Of a stretch of 64,000 bases of DNA, positions 13,458 to 24,599 are shown piece by piece; the first letter of the stretch is position 1, and every line of letters starts with the position of its first letter. Source of the DNA: Epiperipatus broadwayi. Lineage: Eukaryota; Onychophora; Udeonychophora; Euonychophora; Peripatidae. The stretch spans positions 4,135,127 to 4,199,126 of the forward strand of contig JAQFVV010006272.1 in assembly GCA_028023455.1 (NCBI GenBank), in the 5' to 3' direction. Made by a program: the position numbers and the translations under genes. The notes under the pieces were generated by a model that saw nothing but the letters and a program-made list of their open reading frames with translations, did not search any database and was not told the origin of the DNA.

Positions 13458-14364
13458 ACAGGACCCAAAAATAACCAGAATAGTTTTCTGGTTTCTGCAC
13501 CTGTTGTAGTATATACTTTAGCTCTTACATACTTCTTGCAGGTATTCTTCTAGCAGTAGTCTTCCAAATGATATTACTGTGTGAAATCATGGATTCATGT
13601 AACACATTGTTTTGTAAAGTGCATTTTGAATTTGTGTCAATTTTTTTACAATAGCTGAAAAGTTTGACAATGTGAAATTCTGTTTTCATTTACAGAAAAC
13701 AACAAAGAAAAAAGTTGTAATGCTTGAAACAGATTACAGGAAAGATGATCTCATAAAAACACAAGTTTGTGAGTGGTTTAATTGAAATATTAAATTTACC
13801 ACATCCCTAAAAATTGTCGCAAGTGGAGTTCAAAGTCAAAACAATGCTGATTTTTTTTATGCAAACAACATTTCTCTCTCAAATTTAGTTTATAACAGTC
13901 AGGCATTTTATCTGTAAGTTCTGAAACATTTATGTGATGTGGTAAAATGTAAACATCCTGTTTTGTGACAAAAAAAGAGTGCATGCTCCACTCCCACAAA
14001 GTATCCTCTCTCAAAGCCTTGAATGTGAAAAACTTTTTAATTAAATTCAGCAAGAGCCAGCTTAACTATCAGCCTATTTCACTCAATCTCACTTTTTGCA
14101 ATATTTTTTTTAATCTCTCAAATGAAAAAATGTCTCTCTTTTTTTTTTTTTTTGCAGACTTAGAAGTGGTAGGGAAAATGATAGAATTGTTAAAAGGCAT
14201 CACTTTGCAAATACTTCTGGACTACTTTGAAAAATGAAAAACATTTTTAGATCTATGTATTGCATCAAATGGATAGTCATTTGAAAAAAATTAAATTTAT
14301 AACACTTTAAAATATATAAACAATTTTTTATCATAAAATTCCAGTTATTTTTGGGAATCTCTGT
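13458..14364 (+). mobile_element. Mariner-type element, internally deleted relic (copy 1)
   Basis: The ends carry matching inverted repeats: CCCAAAAATAACCAGAA at about 13464-13480 and, on the opposite strand, CCCAAAAATAACTGGAAT from about 14338-14356. Between them lies a broken mariner transposase on the plus strand. At about 900 bp the element is shorter than the roughly 1.3 kb usual for mariner. The deficit is explained by a missing central part of the transposase gene. Long inverted repeats unrelated to mariner lie directly outside both ends. Confidence 0.75.
13654..14290 (+). pseudogene. Mariner transposase pseudogene, copy 1
   Basis: Mariner transposases cut and paste DNA through an N-terminal helix-turn-helix DNA-binding part and a C-terminal DD34D catalytic domain. 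The N-terminal part can be read at 13654-13780 (KFCFHLQ, then VVMLETDYRKDDLIKTQVCEWF), ending at a stop. A large piece of the middle is missing. From about 13800 a family-like segment follows (VASGVQSQNNADFFYANN, QAFYL, VLKHL), then ALNVKNFLIKFSKSQL from about 14000 and FADLEVVGKMIELLKGITLQ at 14151-14210, ending near LDLCIASNG at 14270. The expected HDN motif reads HSH, and the aspartates expected in the SPDLxPCDFFLF region are gone, so the protein is dead. Several frame changes and stops are needed to follow it. The frame at 13965-14237 is its longest surviving piece. Confidence 0.8.
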
Positions 14365-14650
14365 ATATAGTCTTTCTAAGTATATTTAAAATTAAACATG
14401 CTAAGTTTATTTGTAATGTAAGATCCTTGCTTATTCAGTTTCACATTCCTTATTTAAATTAGCTTGAATTTTAATATATATAATATCATTGTGGCATATA
14501 TTAAAATGAATTTCTATTTCAGTGGGCTGCAAAATTTCAGGCCATTTTTTATTTAAAGGGGGAGTGTGGCAGAAACAATACAGCTATGGAACCATTTCAA
14601 ATATTTATATAGATTTTAACTAGCATTGTGCATTATTTCTAAAGTCCTAT
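14365..14650 (-). repeat. Inverted-repeat arm of a mariner-flanking repeat (right copy)
   Basis: Read on the minus strand this repeats 12785-13017: CTATATAGTC/GACTATAGATAG, the AAGATC/GATCTT block, TTTAATATATATAA, GTGGGCTGCAAAATTT and GGGGGAGTGTGGC. It continues with CAGCTATGGAACCATTTC, which also matches the right end of the 13018-13442 foldback. It starts directly at the right end of the mariner relic. Confidence 0.55.
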
Positions 14651-15304
14651 ATTATTATTTTAAAAAAAAAAAATGAATAGAAATATGTTAGATTTTTATC
14701 ACAATTAAAGCATTTTTCTTTAATAACTGTTTTTTCCCTATAGAAATGCTATAACAATTTTATCAGAAAATTCTGGCTTCTCTAGTTGTTTTATGTTTTT
14801 TAAATTCTTATTGACTTCAGAATCTATACAGTTACTTCTACTTGCCATTACTTATTTTAAACTGTTAATTAAACTCTTCAAACTTTAAGTTTTCTGGAAT
14901 AAAACAAGGATATTTTGCGATTCATTTTCTTCCAATACTAAATCACTAGCTGTTATTTTATTATTAGAGAAAAATATTTCACAAATTTTTCTCAATTTCA
15001 ATTAACTTTCAGCTTTATGCTCAAAAAATATTTTATTATATGAATATTGTATCATTATCAAAATTTGGAAAAGATAAAAAGGGAATCATAAAAAGTATAG
15101 ACTTTTAATGTAATCTGAATAAATATTATTAATAAATGTGATCAAGTGTGGGGTTCTGAGACAAAAAATGGCAACTGCTGTATCATAAAATTTATTAAAT
15201 TTATAGATTCTAATGTTTTTATTTTTGTTTAGTTTTTTTTTTTTGTTTACATTTTTTTTTTATGAATTTACTGTTTTTGAAAAAATGATCTATTTCTTTT
15301 CTCA
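14651..15304. other. AT-rich non-coding stretch
   Basis: No gene or recognised repeat. Homopolymer T and A runs only. Confidence 0.6.
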
Positions 15305-15500
15305 CTAAAAAGACAGACAAATAGATAGGTAATTGGGTAGATATGTAGCTGGGTTAAGTGGGTAAGTAGATAGATAGATGGATAAATGGACAAGCAGGTG
15401 GGCAATTAAATAGATATGTAAATAGGTAGATAAGTAGGCAAGTAGATTTTTTACTACATCAGTAGGTGGTTGGTACATAGATAAGACAGGCAAGGAGACT
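15305..15500 (+). repeat. Degenerate GATA/GGTA tetranucleotide array
   Basis: About 190 bp of interrupted TAGA, TAGG, CAGG and AAGT four-base steps (for example TAGATAGATAGATGGATAAA near 15370). The minus-strand frame at 15305-15547, rich in YLST/YLPT, is simply this array translated and is not a gene. It resembles the larger array at 30122-30358. Confidence 0.8.
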
Positions 15501-15714
15501 AATAGACTGACAAACAAAATAAAAAATAAATAATTCATTTTTGGCACATTTTTTTTTATTCAAATGATTTTTTAAATTTAATGATTGCAATTTCAATCAT
15601 GACAATCATACCATATTATAAAATTTTATGCATATAATAAAACTGTTTCAACATATATTATTAAAATAGAAAACTCTATTTAGTCTGTCTCTCTTGCTGC
15701 TATGTACTGAAAAA

Positions 15715-15815
15715 TTGAATAATCAATAAGTACTAGATGGTACTTAATGTCAAATTCATATCCAGTGCTGCCCTATCCATAATCTAACTAATTTCTATCT
15801 TATGCCATTCATCAT
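15715..15815 (+). repeat. Foldback family R, partial copy 1
   Basis: Matches the 17040-17130 copy (ACTAGATGG.., CATATCCAGTGCT, CTATC.ATA, CTAGTTTCTA/CTAATTTCTA) and, more distantly, one arm of the full foldback at 20401-20670. Only one arm is present. Confidence 0.45.
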
Positions 15816-17039
15816 TCAAATGCTTGGACCTGAATATAAAGCAGTGAGTAGCCACCTATGGCCCACAAATGCACTTAGAATGATCAACTAATTGCTTTCA
15901 GAAAAATATGAGGGGGGGGTTTCTAAATGGTAAGTTTAAAATAAACTGATATTTCACTGGATTTATATTTTATCAATAGTTATTTATTTTATCAATTAAT
16001 ATTTGATATGAATGTATTAATTTTACCCCGGTGATATTTTATTATTGACAGAGAATTTTAATAAAGATAAAGTTTATGTAAATAATGCATCCACTCACCC
16101 CCCACCCCGAGAATTGATAACCTGAAAAATTGAACTTTTTTTTTTTTTTTAATTAATAAATTCAAAGAAATGTGGAAAAAAAGGAAGGAAAAAATTACAG
16201 ATATACAAAGAAATTGTATTGGAATATTGGACATCTTTTCCAAATCAGTTTTTAATAATTGAAAAAAAAAATATGGCGGTATCTGTCTATCTTAACTATT
16301 GTTTACCTCATACTACATCTGTGAACAAATCGTTCCCCAAATGCATGTTCACATAAAAAAATTTTAAATGCAAACTAGATTAAGAAACTTTGTGCTGACC
16401 AAAGAAGTTATTGTTCTAATCATTATTTATAATGGGCAGTTATAATTTATATAAACATAACTGTGTATGTTTTCTACTGATTTGTATGTTTTTAATCAAT
16501 AAAATGTTTTTTTCACAAATTATTATTTTTTTGTGATTGAGTTTCATTGCACAAGAATAATCTATTTTTTCTTTTCATATGCTTATTATTATTATTATTT
16601 TTATGTTATATGTAAATTATATTGGTAATCATCATTTTATATCACTGATTTCATTTGACCTAAGAATGAAATATAAAATATTTAGCCCAGAAAAATGACC
16701 TGAGATAGAAAATGTTTTCCAACTGTTGAGCTAATATATTTCTATCTTATACCCAATCCATTTTCCATATAGTAGCTATATTTTATTATTTTCTTTACTA
16801 TCAATTTATCAAACTGATATTCAAAAACATATTGACAATTTAAATCTAAGCCAACTTGTTGTACAATTATATAATTCTAACATCAGTTCAATAATTATTC
16901 ATTTTGATGTCTTCAGTTTTTATCATAACTGTAGCCATCTTTATCTTTTGGCCAGAATTGGTATAAAACCAAAAAATATGGCATAACTTCTCAATTGCAT
17001 ATGTTTTACAGGAGAAAACTGTATTTATTCTACTGAAAG
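15816..17039. other. AT-rich non-coding stretch
   Basis: No gene. Contains an eight-base G run at 15912-15919, unusual in this composition, and poly-T at about 16137-16150. The minus-strand frame 16058-16243 has no motif. Confidence 0.55.
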
Positions 17040-17130
17040 CATGAGGAATCGATAGATAATAGATGCTAGTGTTTATAAATCCATATCCAGTGCTATCTAT
17101 CTATATCATTAGACTAGTTTCTAGAGTATG
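17040..17130 (+). repeat. Foldback family R, partial copy 2
   Basis: AATCGATAGATAATAGATGC, AAATCCATATCCAGTGCTAT, and ATATCATTAGACTAGTTTCT correspond in order to the family R arm at 52700-52795 (AATCGATGGATGCC, AAAATCCCTATCTAGTGCC, ATATCCCCAGACTAGTTTCT). This is a single arm. Confidence 0.5.
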
Positions 17131-18777
17131 AATTTTATTTCTTGGGTTTTTATGTGATTTTTTTAATTTTATATTAATTCTTGTCAAAACATAAAGGGAC
17201 TTACTGTTATTAGAAATATTAAAAGACACAAGAATATATTGTTTCTGAACTAATGACAAAATGATATAACTATACTAGCAAGTTGGCTTGGCTTCAAAAC
17301 ATTAAGAACTTTTTGAATTTAACTTTTACAGCTAGATGATTTTAAAAAAAGAGTAAAATGTGGCTGGGAAATAGAAGTTGCATTTGCAAAAAAGATTTAG
17401 ATGCATTAATATTCAAATTGAATCTTATCAGAATGAAGACCAGAAGTCAGAAACTAATTTGAATATATGGATAGATTAATACAAAATATGTGTTCAATAA
17501 ACACTGCCATTTAATCCTTATTGACTACTCAAACTAGTAATAGATGGCAGCAGTAGAGAAGGATAAATAGAGTTTGCTTTGATAAAGCATATGATCATGT
17601 GATATTTTTGTGATTTTATATTATTGCATGTTTTATAAATATGTAACTCATATATATTATACTTAATCATATGATGATTTATTTTTCAAATTATGCCTTT
17701 AGATATAGATTTAAAGTAAATTTAAGTGTAATTTGAAAGATAAATGATTATATCATTAAATATAAAAAATGTAAATTTGAATTAGGTAAATTTAAAAGAT
17801 ATAATGCATATTGAAATATATAAAAAGTTTTTTATATATGCATATAATTTTAAAATGTAATAGATTTATATACTTTGTAAATGTTACAGCTTTAAAAAAA
17901 AATATTGTATAGTTGAAACTGTAAGCATTGAATTAATTTTTAATTGCATATATATATATCTTGATCACTGCATTTTTTTCAGCCATCTAGTCTCATATTA
18001 ATAGCTGATGAATGGTTTTGCCAACAATTTTTTTAATTCTTTATCTGCTTTTTTTCAATATTGCTTAAATAGTCCATTTTTTTCTAGAACTTTTTAATTC
18101 TTTATAATTTAATTATATGTATGTATCATGTCTTCATCTAAAAATACATGGCAGTGTATAAGCAACTTTATTTCAATTTTCTATTAGGTCTTTAGAAAGA
18201 TTATTCCATACTTCTTATAATATCATTTACTCTCCATTATCAGAATATTTTCTATTTTTGACACTCTTATTGACTTCTATAATTTTTTTATAGCTTTACT
18301 ATGATATTTTTGTTTTCTCTCAAAAAATTAATTAATAATTGTTTTGTGTAAGAACACATGTGCTTTCTATCATCTTAGTTATCCTTAATAGCACATTTGT
18401 TATTTTCTTATTGATCTTATACAATACTTAACCAGCTTACAAGTGTGCTCATATTTTAAAATGATTTGTAAGTTTCAGATTAAGTTAGTGTATTAATGAC
18501 AGTGTTTTTCCTAATGTATTGGTCTCTGTAACTTTGCATTAACATGTGTTTCACATCTCTTAAATGATCATCACTTCTTATATTGAATTTATGAAGCCTA
18601 TTATCACTTATTAATCAAAAGACAATTTATTTATATTAAGTTTCTATATGAATATTTCCGTATTTATTTTTTCTTTCAATATTTCTTTTAAAAAGAATTT
18701 TAATAAACAGTTTTTATTTTCCCATAAATTTCATTAATATATATCTTTTTCCATTTTTGTCATATCTTATTGTAAAT
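17131..18777. other. AT-rich non-coding stretch
   Basis: No gene or recognised repeat family; only A/T-rich sequence and short (TA)n tracts, for example near 17949. Confidence 0.55.
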
Positions 18778-19185
18778 ATAGGGATTTGAACTCAGACTTT
18801 TAAACACCCTTCAACTATCAATACTATCTCATATCACTGATCCGCATGACCACATACATGTAGAAAAGATAAATAATCACCAATATACATATTTCACGCT
18901 AAACTAGAACTCATCAGTTGGTCCAGATTATCATTTCCCACACATATATATATAATCAGTGCTTAGTTTATATTAAGATAGCAAATATTCATACTTTAAT
19001 GGGCAGGCTTCAGTCTACACCAATCTCCAACTCTTCAGCTATTTATACCATTGAAAATCTGATGATGGTCATATGTATCAGTGGTATAAGATAGTATGGG
19101 TAGTTGAAGAGTGCTTGAAAGTCTGAATTAAAATCCCCTGTATTTACAGTTAGGTTCCAGGTATGTGAAGAGTGCCTGTATTTCA
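18778..19185. repeat. Palindromic family P, copy 1 (right arm shortened)
   Basis: The left arm (18778-19065) matches the left arm of the full copy at 33750-34555: GGATTTGAACTCAGACTTTT, CTCATATCACTGAT, CATGACCACATA, CATCAGTTGGTCCAGA, TATAATCAGTGCTTAGTTTA and ACCATTGAAAATCTGATGAT. From 19066 the sequence jumps to the inverted right arm (GTATCAGTGGTATAAGATAG to GAAAGTCTGAATTAAAATCC), so most of the second arm and the central loop are deleted. Both outer ends carry a GAGTTCAAATCC-like sequence pointing outward. Confidence 0.7.
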
Positions 19186-20400
19186 AATATTTTCATATCT
19201 AATTTTATATTCATCCCTTTCAAATATTTTTTAATTCCATTATTAAAATCTCCAATAATAATTTTAAAATATTAATTAGTCGGTTTGAAAAGCAATCTGA
19301 ACAATTATATGTCGTCTACATCTTTATTAGAATGAGAAATTATTGGGGCATAAATTTGATTTATCTGTATGTGATATTTTCTTTTAAGATCTGATATTAA
19401 ATCAATTTTCACAATATTGTTCTTCCATCCTTTCCTTATAAAAATTTCATTTCGATTGTACTTGCTGCATTTGTTTTTATTATAATACTAGCTATATCAG
19501 CAGCTTTGCTCACATTATTAGAATAAAATAATAAAATACAATATGTAGTTGTTTTTGCAATTCTATATTTGTGTACTATTTAAATGAAATAATAATACGT
19601 AAGTTATTCAACAGTAATATTACAAAAAAATTTAATTTTTATGATCAGTTATTTTACTGAATAATTAACTTTATTTGAAATACATTTCTCCCATGATAAA
19701 CTAATTAGTATTTTTAATTATTATGCATACAAGTCAAAACACTAAAATATGTAAACAAGTTTATTATTTTCAAATCATAATCACTTGTAAATAATAATGA
19801 GTTTCATAGAATTTGTTCCTGGCATGCTATTCAGAAGTTATATACTTAAATATGAATTGTTTTTCAAGTTTTATTATTATTAAATTACATTCTAATCATG
19901 CATTTCTAATTTAAATAATTGCATATAATATTTCTTTATGTATAGTAATTAGGTTTCAATTTCTGACATTCTATTTATAATAGTATGTATTTATGTGTTT
20001 TTAATATGTATATATCTCGAATAAAATAATGCATTTTTAACTTAACTAATAAATATGGTTGTGTTGGAATATGGGGAGGGGGAATAAGATGAGTTTAATC
20101 TCCAGGATCTCTGATGATGTCCCTGTTCTTAGTTAAAATAATGTAAATGTGTAAAATAGTTGGTTTTCTTTATGCTGATATAAGGGCCTAACTATTTATT
20201 TATTTTCATGCTTGTGTACATTTTGATTAATAAACTTCATTAACAAATATTATTGTTACCAACAGCAATAATAGTAATATGTGTGGCCAAGTAAAAAATA
20301 GCTGTTGTTCTCTCCAAACTGCCTGAAGTGTCATTTCTGAATCAATGCATTTTTTTGTAATAATATACTTTGTCTGTTCACCACCAAAATTGTAAAATAT
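19186..20400. other. AT-rich non-coding stretch
   Basis: No gene or recognised family member. A purine-rich patch GGGGAGGGGGAATAAG lies at about 20073-20088. Confidence 0.5.
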
Positions 20401-20670
20401 TAGCAACAGTAAACTCTCCATAAAATAGTGCAATTCAGTGCATGCCTTAGTAATCAATGGATGCAGGAAGGGTTGTGCATAAAATTTTCCATCTAGTGCC
20501 TACTCATACAATACCCTCTGGATCTGAGAGGACTGCACCTAGATGCAGTATTCTCAGGATATTGGATGAGTAGTCACTAGAATGAGGATTTTACACACAA
20601 ACCTTCCTGAATTCATTGATTACTAAGACTGGGTGTCACTAATATATGGAGAGTTTGCTATTGATAATAA
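20401..20670. repeat. Foldback family R, full palindromic copy
   Basis: Two arms of more than 110 nt face each other around a loop of about 30 nt. The left arm carries AAACTCTCCATAAAATAGTG, TTAGTAATCAATGGATGC, AGGAAGGGTTGTGCATAAAA and CTAGTGCCTACTCATACAAT. The right arm, read on the minus strand, carries AAACTCTCCATATATTAGTG, TTAGTAATCAATGAATTC, AGGAAGGTTTGTGTGTAAAA and CTAGTGACTACTCATCCAAT. There is no open frame. It would form a long hairpin and fits a foldback or MITE class. Single arms of the family occur at 15715, 17040 and 52680. Confidence 0.75.
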
Positions 20671-20917
20671 CAGCTTATTTAAGCATATGAAATGGTAATC
20701 ATGTTATTAAAATATTAGTGTGTGTTGTACAAGCAAGTACCCAAAATTAAATGAAATCATTCTCTGAAAAGCAAGCACATTGCAGAACATGCTTCTACTG
20801 CCAGTTACCTCTTTCAGGGATCCCCATGCACTAGTCTGCCAACTTTTCTCATTGGTCAATTTTATGTTATGTAGTAGTGAATGTTTTTGTGTCTCACTTA
20901 TTTGTTGAGCTTTGTAA

Positions 20918-21522
20918 TTGCTGAAAAGTTGAAACAATGTGAAATTTTGTTTTCTATTAGGAAAAATAGCAAGAGATTGCATGAAATAGTTTACAAGAAA
21001 GCTGCTCTGTGTAAAGCAGTAGTTTAGGAATGGTTTAATTGAAATATCAAATTCCTCAAATATCAAAAAAGCATGGCAAGTAAAGTCCAATGTCAAGATG
21101 ATGATGATTTATGCAAACAGCATTATTTACTCCTAGTTTCTTCATAATGATCAGACATTTTAACTATAAGCTCTAAAATCTTTGCCAAATGCAATAATAT
21201 GAAAGCATCTCAATTTGTGGTCAAGTGGGAGTGCAAACTTTATTCATGACAATTTACCAGCACACAAAGCCTTGAGCATTTGTACCATTTTTAATTAAAT
21301 TTAGCATGACCCAGCTTATCCATCAGCCATATTTACCTGATTCTCTTTCATGTGACATTTTTTTATTTCTGCAAATGAAAAAATGCCTTTAAAAAATTAT
21401 TTTTGCAGACTTAGAAATGGTAAGGAACAAAATTAATACAGGTATTGAAAGGGATTCAATTTGTACTACCTAAAAATAAATGCACAATTTATTATTACAA
21501 AATTCCAGTTATTTGGGGATAT
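20918..21522 (+). pseudogene. Mariner transposase pseudogene, copy 2
   Basis: This is a second relic of the same mariner lineage as 13654-14290, on the same strand. The N-terminal part reads EKLKQCEILFSIRKNSKRLH, then KKAALCKAVV and EWFN at about 21035. It then runs through the same AATTGAAATAT.AAATT junction as copy 1 into the catalytic half. The catalytic motif HDNLPAHKAL survives at 21245-21274, and in another frame SPD-like PDSLSCDIFLFLQMKKCL is readable at 21336-21390. These correspond to the second and third aspartates of the DD34D triad. Stops and frameshifts occur throughout. The right terminal inverted repeat is present as ATTCCAGTTATTTGGGGAT at 21502-21520; the left end is too diverged to place. 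The minus-strand frame of 129 codons at 20707-21096 is antisense to this relic and is not a gene. Confidence 0.75.
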
Positions 21523-22034
21523 TTTCTCCTTTATATAAAGGATAGTAGAAGTATGTTTCTTAGAATATTGTATTGCATAAATTTTAATATTATTTAAAGT
21601 ATATAATTTATAAAACATTTAATAAAAAATTGTTAATTTATTACATTTACTGCTATTATTTTTTAAAGGAAATATTTTTAATATTGTTTCAAGTAATTTA
21701 CAAAACATTGTAGAAATGTCAGCAGTTTTTAAATTATTTTTTCAAAAAATTTTCTGAATATAAATAATACAATGTTACCGTTTGCATTTATTTTTTTCAT
21801 TCATTGCTTAAAAATTTAGCTAAATACTGTGAAGCAAAAATCCACAATCTATATGTATATATAAGTATAAAAGATAAGTAGATAATATATAAAGGATAAA
21901 GAAAAAATAATCTTTATTCAATACTGTAGAAAAGTTATCTTTATTTTATTTATTGTAAATTGACATTTTTTAGAAGATAAATAATGGGAGCCTTTATTTC
22001 TTATATTTAGCCTATCTTTTTATTATTATATCAA
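21523..22034. other. AT-rich non-coding stretch
   Basis: No gene or recognised repeat. Confidence 0.55.
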
Positions 22035-22370
22035 TATTAGGATTTTAATAAAACCAGGCAAATACCCATGCCATTTTAAAATTTTCTTTTTTACATGTTA
22101 ATTAAATATATTTAAAACTTACTTTACCATGTGAGAATATATTTAAAGGGAAATGATAAAAGTTTATCAAATTCAGCAATAATCCTTTTGCTACACCTAG
22201 GGCATTTTAAATTTTATTTTTTCTCATGTTAAGTATATTTAAACTCACACATCTTAAAGTTTATCAATTTCATAATAAAAGTTTATCAAATTCAGTATTA
22301 TTTTTCTTGCTGTACCCATGCCATTTTACATTTTATTTGTATTAAATATATATTTATGCTAAAATCCTAA
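22035..22370. repeat. Tandem repeat, about 125-bp unit, 2.5 copies
   Basis: Units begin near 22066, 22194 and 22315 with CCCATGCCATTTTAAAATTT, CCTAGGGCATTTTAAATTTT and CCCATGCCATTTTACATTTT. Each is preceded by AAAGTTTATCAAATTCAG and a T-rich TTGCTRYACCYA segment. The copies are diverged. Confidence 0.6.
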
Positions 22371-23140
22371 AAATGTATCAAGTATATTATTATAACTGAT
22401 TTAAATCGTTCTTAAATACATGTTATAAATGCTATTTAATTAATTAAACATATATTTACAAAATCTAATTTTATCTTTCTTTACCAAAAACTAAACTTTT
22501 CATTTAAACAATTTAATAAAACTTTAATCTTTTAATTAGTGCTATTGCAAATTACAATTTATTTATTTTTTAAAACAAAGCAAAAATTTATATGCTAATA
22601 AAATACTACATAAAAAATGGAAAGAAAACTGTGCAAGATTTTTCAAGATTGGTGCAATATTTTGTTGAATTATAATGTCACAAATAAACTAACTAACATT
22701 CACATTTATATAGTCATATAGAAAGATACTTGTTCAGTATTAACATCAATTGTTTTCACCTTTTTTTAACTTCACAAAATCTAGGAAAGTTATTAGGTGG
22801 TTTTTCTTAGAAATATTGCAATCTTTCTTCATTTAAATATGATCTATAGTTGTAGGTGGCTAAATAAAACCTTATATTCAGTCATTTAAACCCATGATCC
22901 ACAGATTGTAAAGTATGAAAATTTCCTTCACTAAAATTATCTATATGCAGTTATAGTAATTGCTTTTTGCACAAAGAAAATAAAAACAATCAGTATTGAA
23001 TACTCATTTCAAAGGCAAACATTGTACAAAAACTCACTAATCATTCCATGAATTTTTGTATAATGTTTGCCTTCATATGAAATAGTAATGAAACTGTCCA
23101 TAGATGAATGCCATTCATATATTTATATATAAAAAAACAG
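22371..23140. other. AT-rich non-coding stretch
   Basis: No gene or recognised repeat. Confidence 0.5.
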
Positions 23141-23144
23141 ATAG

Positions 23145-23450
23145 ACTTCATGGCATAGTCATAGTGTACCTGCCATCATTCTTGTAAATTGAGTTCAAAT
23201 TCAGAACAGTAATCTTGAAAAAATATTACAGCTTCCAATCAAACTTCAGGGTTTGTTTGTTTTTCAAGTATTATCTTCCCATAATTAATCCAGAAAACCA
23301 TTCAATATTGCTCTGTAAATTTTGTTTAGAAGATAAAACAATGATGTGATACCACTTAACTCTCACTATCCAGCAATTGGTAGCCTGGGGGTACTATCTT
23401 CTTCATTGTTTCTTCATAAAGGGCTGTTTGAGAAATCTTTATCCTGCAAT
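23145..23450 (+). repeat. tRNA-derived SINE relic
   Basis: An A-box-like TGGCATAGTCATAGTGTACC (23151-23170) is followed about 40 bases downstream by a B-box-like GAGTTCAAATTC (23191-23202). This is the spacing of an internal RNA polymerase III promoter of tRNA origin. The downstream 250 bp are less A/T-rich than average (AGCAATTGGTAGCCTGGGGG, TTCATTGTTTCTTCATAAAG) and could be the SINE body. Only one copy is seen in this window, so the extent is a guess and the body may be unrelated. Confidence 0.4.
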
Positions 23451-23512
23451 AAAATGTTTATCTTTACTTATATGCTCAATGGAATAATATAAATTTACTT
23501 TATCCATAATAA

Positions 23513-23726
23513 TTAATAATTTGTAAAGTGCATATATATTAAGACTATGCCCCTAGATGCAATAATATGGACCTCTACAAATCTTAACACAATATTAACG
23601 ACTTTAAAAGGCAAGAAAAGTCACTCATCTTCGACCTATTTTCTAATTATATAAGTGAATCTAAAGCATTTTGATTTGAGAGCATGAAGCTATTAACTAC
23701 TTCACTGATTAAGTCCACAATTTCCA
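23513..23726 (+). repeat. Dispersed repeat family S, copy 2
   Basis: Same landmarks as copy 1: GACCTCTACAAATCTTAACA, ATTAACGACTTTAAAAGGCA, TGAGAGCATGAAGCTATT and ACTTCACTGATTAAGTCCAC. A partial direct copy follows about 305 bp downstream. Confidence 0.6.
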
Positions 23727-23817
23727 TGCAAACTAATATACGCGAAATTTTTCGATTTACAGCGAGTCAGTATGAAGTTCTTATAATTAGAAATCTTCTA
23801 AAACAATTTAAAGTTGT

Positions 23818-23955
23818 AATTAATAATTTGTAAAGCGCATACTCATTACGTAAATAATATATATTAAGGCTATAACCTTAAGACTACGCGCCTAGATGTG
23901 ACAATAGGGATCTCTACAAATCTTAACACAAGATTAACGACTTTAAAAGACATGG
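23818..23955 (+). repeat. Dispersed repeat family S, copy 3 (3'-truncated)
   Basis: Contains AATTTGTAAAGCGCATACTC, ATTAAGGCTATAACCTTAAG, GGGATCTCTACAAATCTTAA and ATTAACGACTTTAAAAGAC, then stops before the 3' block shared by the other copies. Confidence 0.6.
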
Positions 23956-24599
23956 CACTATAATTGTTGAATAATTTTTAAAATATGTACAAAAGGAAAT
24001 AAAGTGCACGGTTAGCTAGAACTTTATATGCCCACAGGCCACCAAAACATCTTATTTTAAAATTTAAAAATGTAAAACACTGTTTATAGAAAACATGCTA
24101 ATAATATATATATAACCCCACATATAGTTTTTAAATCTTTTTCTATTAATTCTTTTTAGCCTACTACAGAATGCATTAAATTGTGCGATAAATAAACGAA
24201 AAAATGGACATCCAAAGCAGCATAAGAGCTTATTCTATAGTAAACCAACCATAATATATGTCTTTATGCATAAAGTCATATATACTCACAAATTTTATCA
24301 GGCAATTTAAATCACAAAATATTGTCTTTTGAATCATCAATGAGAAATTAATAAATAGTAATGCTTCATAAAATTTTAAATTTCTATTTTAAACACATTT
24401 ACTTTTAACATTGAACTAGATAGCCATTTGTTTTAAATTGTAACATTTATATATGTATTTACACTTTGTAGCATTTGTTGAATCTAAACAAACTTGTAAA
24501 TTGAATAAAAATGCAAAATAAAATGAAGCGAATTTCGAATAAATAAAGTATTAGCATAAAATTACACTTTATAACAAAATAAATACACCCTGGAACCAG
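23956..24599. other. AT-rich non-coding stretch
   Basis: No gene or recognised repeat. Confidence 0.5.

Noticed and set aside
15305-15547. Minus frame rich in YLST, membrane-like
   Set aside because: It is a tetranucleotide microsatellite translated.
20707-21096. Longest open frame, 129 codons, minus strand
   Set aside because: It lies antisense to mariner relic 2, whose family motifs read on the plus strand; its own translation shows no motif.
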